Assembly: GCA_004335835.1 (NCBI GenBank)
Contig: RWJK01000658.1
Location: 1,205-65,204 of the forward strand
Direction: 5' to 3'
Length of the DNA stretch: 64,000 nucleotides
From: Scenedesmus sp. ARA3
Lineage: Eukaryota; Chlorophyta; Chlorophyceae; Sphaeropleales; Scenedesmaceae
A program made the translations under genes and the position numbers. Shown here in pieces: positions 1 to 11,489 of this stretch. The notes beneath the pieces were generated by a model that did not search any database, was not told the DNA's origin, and was given only the letters and a program-made list of their open reading frames with translations. The stretch's first letter is position 1. Each line of letters begins with the position of its first letter.

Positions 1-2887
1 AAGTTGCTGAGGACCACCAGAGGATTCATCGTATCGCCGCTGCTTCACTGAAATCAGGCAGCGCGGTAGTGGTTGTCGTCTGCAGCCAGCAGCACATCAC
101 ACACGCAGGCGGTAGAATAAATGGGGAGAAGTTAATCGCACGTGCCAACATATCAAGTATGTGCTGAGTTTGACCAGTTTTCAACCAACTAGATGTGCTG
201 CATGGCACTCTATCGCCCTGAATCAGTGCAATCTGAAAAGTGAGCTGGCAACAGAGCTGTTTTGTTTATAAAGCAGCTTCCAGCCTGCAACAGCATCACC
301 GCATAGACTGCTCGCACCTGTGGTGGTGTACAGGTGTGCTTCGCTTGTCAGTGAGTGCAGCGCGTTGTCGATGGCGTGCTGCCCAAACTGGCCCGCCAGC
401 TTGGAGTAGATCTGCACACATAGGGCAGGCGATCAAGGGCAAAACTCAGGTTATGCACAGAACACACGGCACTAGTCAAGTAGGGATTTGACTCAGTAGG
501 CACAAAGACATGCACGCACACACCCGGGACAGCTCAGCAGCAGCACTAAGCACACCCAACAGGAGCACACGCTACTGCTGGTCAGCATTGCCACGCACCT
601 CCTGCACGTGGCAGCCTGCCTCGCTGTTGCTGCCCTGGATGATCTGCAGCACCGCATTGGAGCAGGGGTCCATGCCGTTGCCTGCTGCTGCGCCCGCGAA
701 TGCAGTGGCTTGCTGCGGCGCGCCGCCACCCTGCCAGCCGCCAGCTGCTGGCGCGCCGCCCATGGCCATGCCGCCTGCTGCTGCACCGCCCATGCCCTGC
801 AATGCAACGCAAGCAGCAGAAATTGTCCAGAGGAAAGATGGTAGGCAGCAGCATCAGAGGCAGGTTGGTGGCGATGCCTTCCCACTGCATCACCATCATG
901 GCTTGTACACCAGACATACAAACAATATTTCTGTGAGAGGGTACATGATTGCGGCAACCCTGCGCACGATGAGCAGCTGCTGGCAACAGACCCGGGATGC
1001 ACAAGGATGCTGCCGAGCAGGCGTGCTATAAAGGCAAGCTGCGTGCCGCACCTGCCCTGCTGCGCCGCCCTTCGTGAGGTGCACGTGCTCGAAGATGCAG
1101 CGCAGGAAGTAGTAGGTCACCTGCACGGCAGCGCAGGCACAAGAGCAAGGGTGTGAGCTGCTGCCTGTGAATGCGTTAGCCAAGCTGTTTCCTAAAAATG
1201 CATCAGCCGAGTCGCTTCCTGTGATGCATCAGCTGAGCTGTTTCCTGTGAATGCATCAGCTGACACACCAACAAGCGTTGCTTGAAACATTCACCAGAAC
1301 ATAGCCCGCAGCAATTCAGGCACGTGCGCTGCTGCAATACTGGCAGGTTCTGTCAGCAGGAACGTCCTCCAGGCATCAACTGCAATAGAAGCACAAAGCA
1401 ACAACAGCAGAAGCCGCGCACGCACCTCGTTGAAGTCTGTGATGGTGCGCACGTTGAAGCCTGTGATGCGCAGCACCTGGTCGTTGCCGCAGCGCGCATG
1501 GCCAAACACGCGCACATACACCCCGGGGCTCCACTCTGCCTTCTTCTGCGCCGCCTGCAGCGCAGCAGAAAGACCGCGCAGGCATGCGTGCACGTTGTTG
1601 GCTGAGGTGTACTGCAGAAGTATTTTCATGCTCACCCTGTGTTGCGCATGCCATGCAAATCAGCGGACGGCCAACATACAGACATTCTTCAATAAAAATG
1701 CATTTGAAACTCACCACCTGGCCGTCGTCGCTGTCACTGAGGAAGTGGTCCACGTCCACTGTGCCCGTGCCGTCGGTGATGGTTAGCGTCAGCGTCATGT
1801 TGGCGTCACGCACGCTCAGAATCTTGCCGATGACAGTCACCTGCAGGAGATTCAAAGAGCGGGATTGCGAACGCAAACGATAACACATCTGCTGCAAGTG
1901 ATGGCTGTGTAGACGCAACATGCACACAGGGTGTTTGCTAGCGGTGGCGCGCTTGCAGGCAGGCAACCAACCTGTCGCCACTACAGACAGCTGCAGATAC
2001 AGGACAAACAGAGCAGCAAACAGCTGCTGCCAAGCAGCTGACAGTGCCTGTAGCGCGCTACTGGCAGCAGCTGCAGCGCCTGGAGCCACTCACATTAGTG
2101 ATCTCTGAGTTGTCAGCACGCAGCACGTCATCATGCCCGTTTGCAGCCTGCACAGCACACCAGGCAGCGCTCAGATTGAGATTCACCAGGGAGCTTTGCA
2201 AGTACCACGACCGCTGCAGTCCTGCAAGATGCGTCTTGCTGGTAGCATGCAGACGGAGACAGGTGATCGCAGGCAATAAGTGATCTGCCTCCCCAGATCT
2301 GCTGCTTTGGATCCCCAGTTCTGCTGCTTTGGAAGAAGCTGCAACTGGCATGGGAGACAGGCACTACACGGTGCAGTGCTGCATCATGCACGGCTGCACT
2401 GCATTCTGCACCCCTGTGTGTACCTTGGCCAGCTGCCGGATGGTGAGCGTCCGCAATGTCTGCTTTGAACTCCCGGCCTGCAAGCATCAAAGCATCACAA
2501 AGAGGCCAGGTAAAAAAGTCAGATACTGCAACAAATCAAGCTGAAGCTGAACAAGCACAGTACATGGCAGTGATGCATGTGCGAGTGTTGACAGTGCAAG
2601 TGTTGATGTAGCTGCAGTGCTGATGCAGCTGCTGCCGCACTCACCCGGCCACCGCCAGAGCCGCCTCCATAGCCGTCCTGTGCAGGTGCTTGGCTGCAAT
2701 ACATGACACGATTGCTGTGTGAGGCCTCACAGGGATCACAAGGGTCAGGGGCGCACACACCAGCAAGCGCAGCACAGCATGGACAAAGAGGATGAAGCCT
2801 GGGCCTAGCCACAGCTCACCTTGGCATGAAGCCCCCGCCTGCAAACTGATTTCCTGCATCTCCACCGAAGCCGCCCCCTCCAAACAT
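1..2887 (-). CDS. RPA2: Replication protein A 32 kDa subunit (partial, 3' end off window)
   Basis: RPA2 is the middle subunit of the RPA single-stranded-DNA-binding trimer used in nuclear replication, repair and recombination. Exons on the minus strand, joined by phase: 2887-2820, 2693-2645, 2477-2424, 2147-2094, 1840-1715, 1554-1426, 1120-1052, 796-599, 411-318 and possibly 47-1. The start gives the Gly/Phe-rich N-terminus (MFGGGGFGGDAG) typical of the family's phospho-region. The OB fold follows: QTLRTLTIRQL, VTVIGKILSVRDANMT, TITDGTGTVDVDHF, GVYVRVFGHAR and LRITGFNVRTITDFNE, then FLRCIFEHVHLTKG. A Gly/Ala-rich linker leads to a winged-helix end (AIDNALHSLTSEAHLYTT). About 296 codons are recovered against roughly 270 in the family. 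The last exon is the weakest call and no stop is reached. It is transcribed away from the PDH gene. Confidence 0.9.
1156..1263. repeat. ~28-bp tandem repeat in RPA2 intron
   Basis: About four head-to-tail copies of a unit like GCTGTTTCCTGTGAATGCAT plus CAGCTGA lie between the exons ending at 1120 and 1426. The copies differ by a few substitutions and one deletion. It is an ordinary intronic minisatellite and carries no exon sequence, unlike the arrays listed for other genes. Confidence 0.75.
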
Positions 2888-3985
2888 GGTGCTGGCCTGC
2901 GAAAGACTGACAACAACCAGAATGGGCGCCAGGGGACAGGATTCGAAAGTTTAGATGTCAGCAGCTTCGCTGGTAGCTTAAAGGGTTGGTTCAGACGTGG
3001 ATCAAGCTTCTTCCAGACGACAAAACAGAAAGCAGGCACAATACCAGCGATTAGGCTCTCAGCACGGCAAAGCATACATGCTGCAGGGAACTTCACAAAC
3101 TGCATACTCAACAAAACAGATGACGAACGAAAGATTTCAATCAATCAGCAAGTCCTGATCAAAAGCCGTGAGCACCTGTTAAGAAGCGAGAGCTGTGTCG
3201 ACAAGTGCCCTGCAAGCGTGCTGTGGGCTGTATAGTTTAGTAAAGAACAGCTTAGCCAACAAGAAAGCAAGAGGGCTGAACAGCCTTGCCCTTTGCAGAA
3301 GGGCTTCGAATGGAAAAACACGGTAAACCGCGCTTGGCAGAGGGTGTGCTCTCCTCGCCCTGTAACCTCTGCCAGCAGCCTACATTGGGTGCGTGCAAGA
3401 CCTGAGCCGTCACAGAAGGGTCAGAGACCAGCGTTGCGTTCTAGCAGGTGGGCCCTCGCGCTGCACAGCAGTCCAGCGCCGGGGCAGACCAATCAGCAGA
3501 ATTATAGATTTAAGGAAACGCTGATCATGCTGTCAGTGTCAGTTGTTGGGCAGTAGAACGTGCTTTGGCAGGGCCAAAACTGAGCAATCGCAGCTCTGAT
3601 AGTGGAGCGTTACATCGGCTTTTGGTGCTTGCCTGCTGCAACCGACGAGCACGTATAGCAGCGCTTAGTTAGGATACGTGCCGTGCCAATGCGATGCCAC
3701 GCTCGGCCTGCAGCTGCTGCAGGGTGACAGGCGTTGGTTGCTCCTGCCGTTGCAGCTGCCTGTGTTGATCAGGGTTGCCGGGGGGTGCAGTGATTGCAGT
3801 TGATGAAAGCAGGCCACAGGTACCTGCGGGCAGGCTCCAAGGCAGCGGAAGGGCCAAAGCAGGCCGAGAATTCTGGGGCAGCAGCTACTGCTGCTGCAGC
3901 AGTACACCTGGGGACCTGCAGTGTCTGAAGCGGTTGGCATGTGATGTTCCCTGCAGGTGTTCACAGTTCACCAGCACAGGGCGCC
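2888..3985. other. Divergent intergenic spacer between RPA2 and PDH E1-alpha
   Basis: This 1.1 kb stretch separates the two divergent start codons and should hold both promoters and 5' UTRs. I see no convincing coding exon in it. It is less CAG-rich than the neighbouring genes. I could not identify a specific promoter element. Confidence 0.5.
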
Positions 3986-6900
3986 ATGGCCTCCGCCTTC
4001 GCCAGGACACAGAATGGCAGGGTTGCCAGCAGCAGGGCAGCACAGCCATGCAGGTAGGCAGCAATGTGCTTTGTCAGCTGTCGCACACCGGCCTTTATCC
4101 TGTTGCATGGTCATTGTCGCAATTGCTGTTTGATGACAGTCAGGCATGCAGCTTGGTGCAGCCACATGGTGGCCGTGCATCATGTGCTCTGCACAATCAG
4201 GGTTGCATGTGCAGCGCGTGTGCACCAGCATGCTACTGCAGTGCTCCTGTACTGTGCGCAATAGCCTCATTGTCCAGCGCAGTGCATCGTTAATGACAGC
4301 AGCAGCATCGCGCATGCACCATGGCACACTCTCAGCAGCAGCCTCGTAAACACACACCATCTCGCACAGACGACAGCATGTTGTCTCGCATCACATTGCA
4401 TGCACTGCCGCCTGCCCTCGGCCTCACCCTCTGCTGCACTCTCTGCTGCCTTCCAACCGCCGCAGGGCCCCCCTGCGGGTGCGCGCCGTGGCCACCACCG
4501 CCAAGAAGGACTCCAGCAGCGCAGCAGCAAGCAAGGCCAAGCTGACCCCCGAGGTGGCCAAGGACCTGTACTACGACATGCTGCTGGGCCGCGAGTTCGA
4601 GGAGATGTGCGCGCAGATGTACTACCGCGGCAAGATGTTTGGCTTCGTGCACCTGTACTCAGGGCAGGAGGCGGTGTCATCAGGTGCGCGGGGCGCTAGG
4701 GTTTGGGGTGCGAGGTCGCGAAGGCGTGCAAGTGTTTGCGGCTCAGCATGGTGCTAGGGTGGCCTGGTCAAATATGCAGAATGATGGTGAGATAAGACGG
4801 CTGTGTTCGGGTGTGGAGCAGCTCGCGCTGGCTCATACGTGATGCTCAGCAGCGACAGTTCCGTTCTTTGCAGCTGCTGCTTGCTTGATGCGCAACGGCA
4901 TCCTGCTGATGTGTGTTCCACCCGGATTGTCATGTGTGTGTGCTGCAGGCATCATCAGGGCGCTGCGCCCCGATGACTACGTGTGCTCCACCTACCGTGA
5001 CCACGTGCACGCCCTGTCCAAGGGTGTGCCTGCCCGCGAGGTGAGCTGGCTGGCAGCAGCAGCAGCAGCAGCAGCAGCGGTGACCAGCAGCATTGCGGTG
5101 ACCAGGAGCAGGAATGCAGGGAATGCAGCGCCTGTACGCGACTGGTTGCAGCAGCTCGCCTGACCAGCATCAGCAGGTTGTCCGTGTGCGGCTGCTCGAT
5201 GCAGCAGGAGCCTGTGCGCCCCTCAAAAATAGACAGACTCAGCTGGAAACATACGTGTTGCGTGCCAGGACGGTGGCTGCTTGCAGATGTCCTGTGTCTC
5301 CACCCTCCCATGCCACCCACCTCACTGTTACAAGTGTATACGCTGCTGTGTTTTCTGCCAGGTCATGGCTGAGCTATTTGGCAAGAAGACTGGCTGCTGC
5401 CGCGGCCATCCCAGCACCATGCACATTCACACCCTTCCCTCTGCCTTCATGCTCACGTGTAAGCCTCCTATGCGTGCCGCAGGTCATGGCTGAGCTGTTT
5501 GGCAAGAAGACTGGCTGCTGCCGCGGCCAGGGCGGCTCCATGCACATGTTCAGCGCCAAGCACGGCGTGCTGGGCGGCTACGCATTCATCGGAGAGGGCA
5601 TCCCCATCGGCGTGGGCGCGGCCTTCAAGTCCGCATACAAGTATGTTTGAATGCACTGGAATGGTATAAGCACACTGTATAAGCACACACACACTATCGG
5701 CAAGTGTGCGGCGAGCTTAAGGGTGTCCTGGGACAGCAAGGCCGAGAGGCTGGATGCAGCAGCAGTGACAGTAGCCGTGGCAGCCAACAGTGATGGATGG
5801 CTGCTTGAGCCCATCGCACAGGTCATCACCACACATGCTCTCCTCCTGCAAGCCGTGTACACATCACATACTGACGCAGCGGTTGCTGAACATGTGTGCC
5901 TGCAGGCGCCGCGTGCTGGGCGACGAGAGCAGCGACAGCGTGACCTGCTCCTTCTTCGGCGACGGCACCTGCAACGTGGGCCAGTTCTACGAGTCGCTCA
6001 ACATGGCCGCGCTGTACAAGCTGCCACACATCTTTGTGGTGGAGAACAACCTGTGAGTGCTGCGCAGCCGTGCATGCTGGGGCGGGTGTTGAGGTCGCTG
6101 CTTTTAGTTGCAGCTGCAGCGCAAGAAGCCGTGCTCGCGGGACCCACTTCCGCACAGCTGTATTGCCTGCATTCAGTGTGTCATACCGTACAAAACCTCA
6201 AATCTATCATGTTGTTGCATGCAATACCGCAGCTGGGCCACCGGCATGAGCCACATGCACTCCACCAGCCACACACATGTGTTGTGACACATCTTGTTAC
6301 TCATCTTGACACATGCTGTTACTCATCTTGTTATTTATACACACATTTCTCTTGCCACGCGCGCAGCTGGGCCATCGTCATGAGCCACATGCGCGCCACC
6401 AGCCACACACACCTGCTGTCACACATCTTGTTGTCACACGTCTCTTGTTGTCACACAATTCTGTCACGAATGTCTCATATCGTCACGCGCGCAGCTGGGC
6501 CATCGGCATGAGCCACATGCGCTCCACCAGCCACACGCTGGGTGACGCGGACTTCCCCTACATCTACAAGAAGGGCCCCGCCTTCGGCATGCCAGGCGTG
6601 CGCGTGGACGGCATGGACGTCATGAAGGTGGGGTCGAGCACGCGCTGGCGCTGGCCGATATGTGTTGCTGTATGCTGTGCATGCTTGCATGTTTGTGCAT
6701 GCGATTGAACGGCATGGACGTGATGAAGGTGCGTGTGTGGTTGTTGCTGCAGGTGCTGGCGCTGTTGTTGCTGGTTGTTGTATATTGCCTGTTGCAGTGA
6801 GCTTTTCTGAACTGCCCATTATTCTGCTCGCACATTGCAAAGATCAAAAAGTGTGTTGCAGCAGTATCCTTGCGAGAGCTGTCTGTGCGCCCTGCTGCCT

Positions 6901-7171
6901 CACTGCAATCGCAGCTTGCTATGCATCACGCATGCAAGCATGCGCGAAGCACATGCACCATGCTGCTGCAACACTCACTCAAGCGTGCCACACCGCCTCA
7001 CCCGATGCAGGTGCGTGAGGTGGCTCTGGAGGCCATCGAGCGTGCGCGCCGCGGTGACGGCCCCACGCTGATTGAGGCTGAGACGTACCGCTTCCGCGGC
7101 CACTCCCTGGCAGACCCCGATGAGCTGCGCAGCAAGGAGGAGAAGGCCGCCTACGCGGTGCGTGTTTTCAG

Positions 7172-7203
<32 letters not shown>

Positions 7204-7882
7204 TGTTTGCTGGCTGCCTGTTTGCTAATGTACAGCCTGAGGTGGTGGCACCTCGACAGCACAGTGTGCAGCAACAGAGATGCTGGGGCTGTGGCAGCCA
7301 CTGTGTGAGCGGTTTCCCTGCAGAGCAGCCAGATGCATGCGCTGCATATCTTCTGCTACTGATGTGTGGTATCGTGTTGCTGCCGCTGCAGGCGCGCGAC
7401 CCCATCCCGCAGCTGAAGCGTGTGATGCTGGAGCAGGGCCTGGCCACCGAGGATGACATCAAGGCCATCCACGACAGGTGCGGCAGGCCGTGCTGTCAAG
7501 CGGCAAGGCAGCTGAGAGCACAGGCGTGTGTTGGTTTGTGCTGGATGTCTCTGAGCGCTGCTGCCCCCAAGCCTGGAGCACACCAGTGCAGGTGGCCTGT
7601 CTATCATGCTTGTTTGCTGTGTTGTGGCTGTAGCATCTTTGCGGCAGCGCCAGTGTGCCACCCTCACTCACCCACAATCACCAGTGCTGCTGCTGCTGCT
7701 GCCGCAGGGTTGCTGCCGAGGTGGAGGACAGCGTCAAGTTTGCTGACGAGTCACCCAAGCCCGAGAAGGGCCAGCTGCTGGAGAACGTGTTTGCTGACCC
7801 GCGCGGCTTTGGCATTGCAGCAGACGGCCGCTACAGGTACGAGCTGCCAGGCTTCACCAGCGGCACTGCGGCAGTCTCATAA
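3986..7882 (+). CDS. Pyruvate dehydrogenase E1 component alpha subunit, plastid type
   Basis: This is the thiamine-pyrophosphate-dependent E1-alpha subunit, which decarboxylates pyruvate with E1-beta to feed acetyl-CoA to plastid fatty-acid synthesis. Nine exons join in phase: 3986-4053, 4466-4683, 4949-5040, 5483-5640, 5906-6052, 6495-6627, 7011-7157, 7392-7477, 7708-7882 (407 aa). The start was chosen because exon 1 ([12 protein letters not shown]) joins exon 2 ([15 protein letters not shown]) into a Ser/Ala/Arg-rich chloroplast transit peptide. Family motifs follow: [52 protein letters not shown], the TPP motif [18 protein letters not shown] ending in VENN, and [15 protein letters not shown] at the activation loop. 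Introns 3, 5 and 6 contain repeated fragments of the flanking exon edges, listed separately. Confidence 0.95.
5362..5482 (+). repeat. Duplicated 5' edge of PDH exon 4
   Basis: An acceptor plus exon start at 5362 repeats the true exon 4 start at 5483, 121 bp downstream. About 48 bases match with one difference (CTATTT versus CTGTTT). The copy then diverges where the true exon encodes GQGGSMHMF. It has no donor of its own, so splicing into it would read through intron. Confidence 0.9.
6233..6494 (+). repeat. Two duplicated 5' edges of PDH exon 6
   Basis: CAG-acceptor copies start at 6233 and 6367; the functional exon starts at 6495, giving spacings of 134 and 128 bp. Each copy keeps about 43 bases of exon (reading [14 protein letters not shown] and [14 protein letters not shown] against the true [14 protein letters not shown]), then runs into CACA/TTGT-rich intron. 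The changes are nonsynonymous, as expected for unconstrained copies. Confidence 0.9.
6628..6728 (+). repeat. Duplicated 3' edge of PDH exon 6
   Basis: The exon end GGCATGGACGTCATGAAG with its donor at 6628 recurs as GGCATGGACGTGATGAAG ending at 6728, again followed by GTGCGT. The spacing is 101 bp. Here the donor side, not the acceptor side, was copied into the intron. Confidence 0.85.
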
Positions 7883-9106
7883 GCTGCTGCAGCAGCATAT
7901 AAGACAAGCAGCAGCGCGGTGTTGAGCTACAGCACTGCATACGCTGCAGCTGAGGATACAGCCTGTGCGCAAGCTGCAATGAGAAGCATGCTTGTGCCGT
8001 GCTTGGAGTGGGTGGAGTTGAAAAGCGGCAGCAGCGGCATCTGCGTCGCAAGTGACAGCAGATGCCAGCTGCTTGGGTCTACTGCGACAGCGCTTGGAAG
8101 CCAGTGCAGCTATATATGCCTGAATGCCGTAAGGCGTTTGGCAGCTGCAGCAGCCGAGGGTATGCAGGGGGCCGTCTGCAGCTAGATGGCTTTCATTGGT
8201 GGCAGCAGGAGCATCGGCGCGTGTGTGTGCTGCTCTGCTGGAGGTTGTGATGGGATATGGCCACAACAGTGGGGGTCAGCAGCCCACAGTATGATTGCCA
8301 TGCCTTGTACATTGTACATGAATACTATGTACCGGCCTGGTTTTAGGGCTCGACAGTAGCAGTGGTTACTACTGGGACACGCAATGAATATGACTTCCAT
8401 CCGTGCTGGTTAGGCACTGGCAGAGATGTGCACGCATGTGGAGAAGAAGCGCTTAGAAGCCATAGAGGTGGTGCTGCTGCTATGCTGAGCTCGTGATGGC
8501 ACGGGTGCATGCCCGGATGTTATGGGGGATGCAACAAGCAAGCTGCAGCCGCAAAATGCAGGGCTGGCCCATCCGGAATGGGTGTCTTGACAGCAGCCTG
8601 TTGTGTGGGAGTTGTCCTTGGTGTGGCACATGGCCTGGTGTGGCACAGCGTCGCCACTGCTTGGTGTTTGCTGCAGGTGTGTTGTGTAACCTTCTATTTG
8701 CACTCTTTATCGACTCAGAGCATGACGGTAATGCCTGGTCAATGTGCAGGGTACTGCGCGGGACTCGAGCATAATGTAAGACGACGGATCCTAGACACAG
8801 CCAGGATCCCAAAGGACGTTTGGTCAAGTACTATGATGTGTAGCTGCTGTCCCAGCTGCTTGAAGCAGCAACAGCGGCAGCAGCGAACCACATGTACACT
8901 CAATGCGCTTGACTTGCAAGTCCAATTGGATACGCTTGATCGCCCACTACGCTGCAGTGCAAAGGAAGGTGTCAGCAGCAAGTGACAACGTGTCACCTAG
9001 TAGGTGTAGTCATCAACCCCTTCCGAAGGGCAGAATCTGCTGTGTACTACTAGTAGTACTGTGGCATGCCAGCATGCAGGGAGTTGGTCATCCATGCCGA
9101 TGCTGC
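7883..9106. other. Spacer between PDH and the unknown gene
   Basis: This should contain the PDH 3' UTR and the upstream region of the next gene. The only structured element seen is the first of two ~0.5 kb direct repeats (8240-8764). No recognisable coding exon was found, although an upstream exon of the 9107 gene could lie here. Confidence 0.4.
8240..8764 (+). repeat. Direct repeat, copy 1 of 2
   Basis: This segment is homologous in the same orientation to 12466-12944. Shared blocks include GGTTTTAGGGCTCG, GCTGCTGCTATGCTGAGCTC, GGGTGTCTTGACAGCAGCCT, GCCACTGCTTGGTGT and the end block CTGCGCGGGACTC. The copies differ by many substitutions and small indels, so the duplication is old. The two copies bracket 3.7 kb. 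No target-site duplication is evident. Confidence 0.8.
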
Positions 9107-11489
9107 ATGATGTACGGTACGGCCAACGTTGCAGTCTTTACTTATGATCTGCTTCACAAATTTGATGGCTCAAGTCAGTTCAACGGCGCGGAAGCCAGCA
9201 GTACCCGGCACGTGAAAACACCTGGCCCAGTGGGAGAGGTCTACTACAACCTCATTCCGACAGGCTCACATTACAGAGGAACCACTGTATGTAGCGTCCT
9301 GTAATAAACATATAGAGGGGCTGTTTTGCATCTGTAGTTCCTTACGGGCACCTGCTTCCAGCTGTGGGTGTCTTTCTACCGTAGTACGCAAGCTTGCCCC
9401 GTCTTTCCGATCACGACGGACGCGTTAGAAAACGGTTCTTACGAACAACTGCACTACATTGACTGCTGATATGGGGGGCTTGCGCCTGTACAACCTCACC
9501 TCCCGGCCCAAGTTTGCTGCCGTGTTTGCGTTTCATTGGCTGCCCTTGCCTACTGGCTGGTACAGGGACATTGTACGGCTGACTATCAAGGGTTCTAACG
9601 AAGGGTGCCTACAGTGCTCGGGCATGCTAAGGTGTACGCGTGGGATGCATATGGCACCGGTGACGACAAGAAGGACCAGCGCGTCCGGCAAACGCTCCGG
9701 GCCATCTTCATCACCTTCAACCTGAGCAAAGGGGCTATATCCCTCTTCGGGGGGATGCTGGTGGATTGGGCAGTGGTGAGAGTGCCATGAGTGCAGACGG
9801 TCTGAAGCAGTGCTGTACAGCATGACATGTCATACTATGCAGCCACTGGTCAGCGCACAGTGTGCAGCAGGCTGGCAGTTGGATGCTTATTGCAGATCCC
9901 ATCACTTTCTGCCTGAACCTGTTACTGAAAGTGTTGGCAGTTGATTGTACAAGCCTTGCTTGGGGGGTTGCTCCCAGCCAACTCTGTCACTGACAAGGGG
10001 TGACGTCAGGGTCGACCCGCTGCAGTCCTCCTGCAAGAAAACATGTTCAGCTGTACAGCTGCCCTGTCTGACCATGCATCGCACCATCATACCAGCAAGT
10101 CACCCATTCATGCGGTAGCATCAACGCCATCGCGCGCCCCACGATCTATATGGCGTGGGGTGTGTTGAAAAGCACTAGCTAGCAGCTACCAAGTATCTTG
10201 TGCACAAGACACTTGTCTTGACGCTAGTACTATAAACTAGGGTCTCTAGAGCAGATGCATACGGGAAGATAGCACTGCTCCATATCCTGCATTACAAGCA
10301 TATGCATGTCATTGTTGAGACTGGTTAGCAAATAATACTGCACTTGCCAACACTCTGTGCCAGGACATGACCATGGGATGTCTCAGCGAAACTAGAGCCG
10401 CAGTGATGATGTCAATCCACACTGTACATGTTGTACCGTTTGTACATGTTGTACCGCTTTGATGCCTCAGGCCTGCCTATGTGTTCACCATATGATTCAC
10501 AACAAATCGTAGCATCAGCAAATGTACCGGTATAGGTATGCGTGTTTGTGCAGCTAGCTCAGCAAGTTGCTTCCAGCACCAGTTGTGAAGTCACCTGCCG
10601 CTGCCCTAGTAACTGCTTGAACTGCACTGCAGGACTCCTGATTTCCAAAATCCCAAGAGTTTTGGGTCATGCTGCCTACAACATGGTGTTGTTTACAAAC
10701 AGGCCACACGCAGTCAAACCTGGTGCCCTCCCCCGATGCTGCCTGCAGGTGTTTGGCATGCAGTTTGGCGAGTCGCTGGTGGATCGGGTGATGGAATGGG
10801 TGGTGGAGAAAGTGGTGTTGATGGCGCTGAACAACACCCTCTCCGACACAGACAGCGTCATTGCTCGGTTGAAGCAGGCGGCTGGATCGCTGGTGGGGCA
10901 GCCAAGGTGCGTGACCAGCTCTTTTTGTCAGTTTGCTGAATTCACGCTGCATCCTCGAAACAACGCCTTTTACTGAGTGACTTGCCAGTGCTCTATGTAC
11001 ACTGCAATGATGCAGTTGCAACTGCATCATTGCAGTGTACATAGAGCACTGGCAAGTCACTCAGTAAAAGTTCAATTGAAGCGGGCACTCGGTTGGACAA
11101 ATTGACAAATGTATTCTTCATACCATACTCTGCCTGGTGTGTTGCCAGACCCTGTGGTAGGTAGATGCAGCAATGCGCAGCAGATTCTGCCTGGCAGGCA
11201 TAAGTCATGCTCAAAATGCTTCTCTATCCTCATGCCAATGTCACCAACTATACTATAGTGAAGGCTGACCACTCTTGTCACGCCTGCTGCTTCCCACTGT
11301 GATGGCCACGCCTCTTTTGGGGGCGGCGGATGCAGGCCAGCTGCGCAGATCAAGGTGAGCAACACCTTCGTGAAGGTCACACATGGCCTGTTGTCCAGCC
11401 GCAAGGTGTACATTGAGGGTGACGGTGATGACCTGAAGGTGTGCAAAGGCACCATCTTTGACAGGCACTGGGCATTCACTGCTCCCTAA
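9107..11489 (+). CDS. Unrecognised protein, five-exon gene
   Basis: I do not recognise this protein. Exons that join in phase: 9107-9286, 9429-about 9560, 9615-9775, 10749-10906, 11336-11489. The exon 2 donor is not settled, because the obvious GT sites do not give the phase needed for exon 3. Readable segments include VFTYDLLHKFDGSSQFN, EVYYNLIPTGSHYRG, KVYAWDAYGTGDDKK, TLRAIFITFNLSKGAISLFG, a hydrophobic/amphipathic stretch around VDRVMEWVVEKVVLMALNN, and the C-terminus KGTIFDRHWAFTAP before TAA at 11487. Clean splice junctions and codon-like composition on several exons support a real gene. The start (two adjacent ATGs at 9107) is a guess and earlier exons are possible. No signal peptide or catalytic motif is visible. 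The intron before the last exon holds the 104-bp palindrome. Confidence 0.55.
10967..11070. repeat. Perfect 104-bp palindrome with no spacer
   Basis: The left arm 10967-11018 (52 bases) is the exact reverse complement of the right arm 11019-11070, meeting at CAGTTG/CAACTG. Symmetry stops at both outer ends. It lies in the intron 10907-11335 of the unknown gene, so its transcript could fold into a 52-bp hairpin with almost no loop. Perfect spacer-less inverted repeats are also a known form of library or assembly artefact. Confidence 0.95.

Noticed and set aside
6233..6494. Mutually exclusive alternative exons in PDH
   Set aside because: The upstream copies lack the 3' part of the exon and any matching donor, so they cannot substitute for exon 6.
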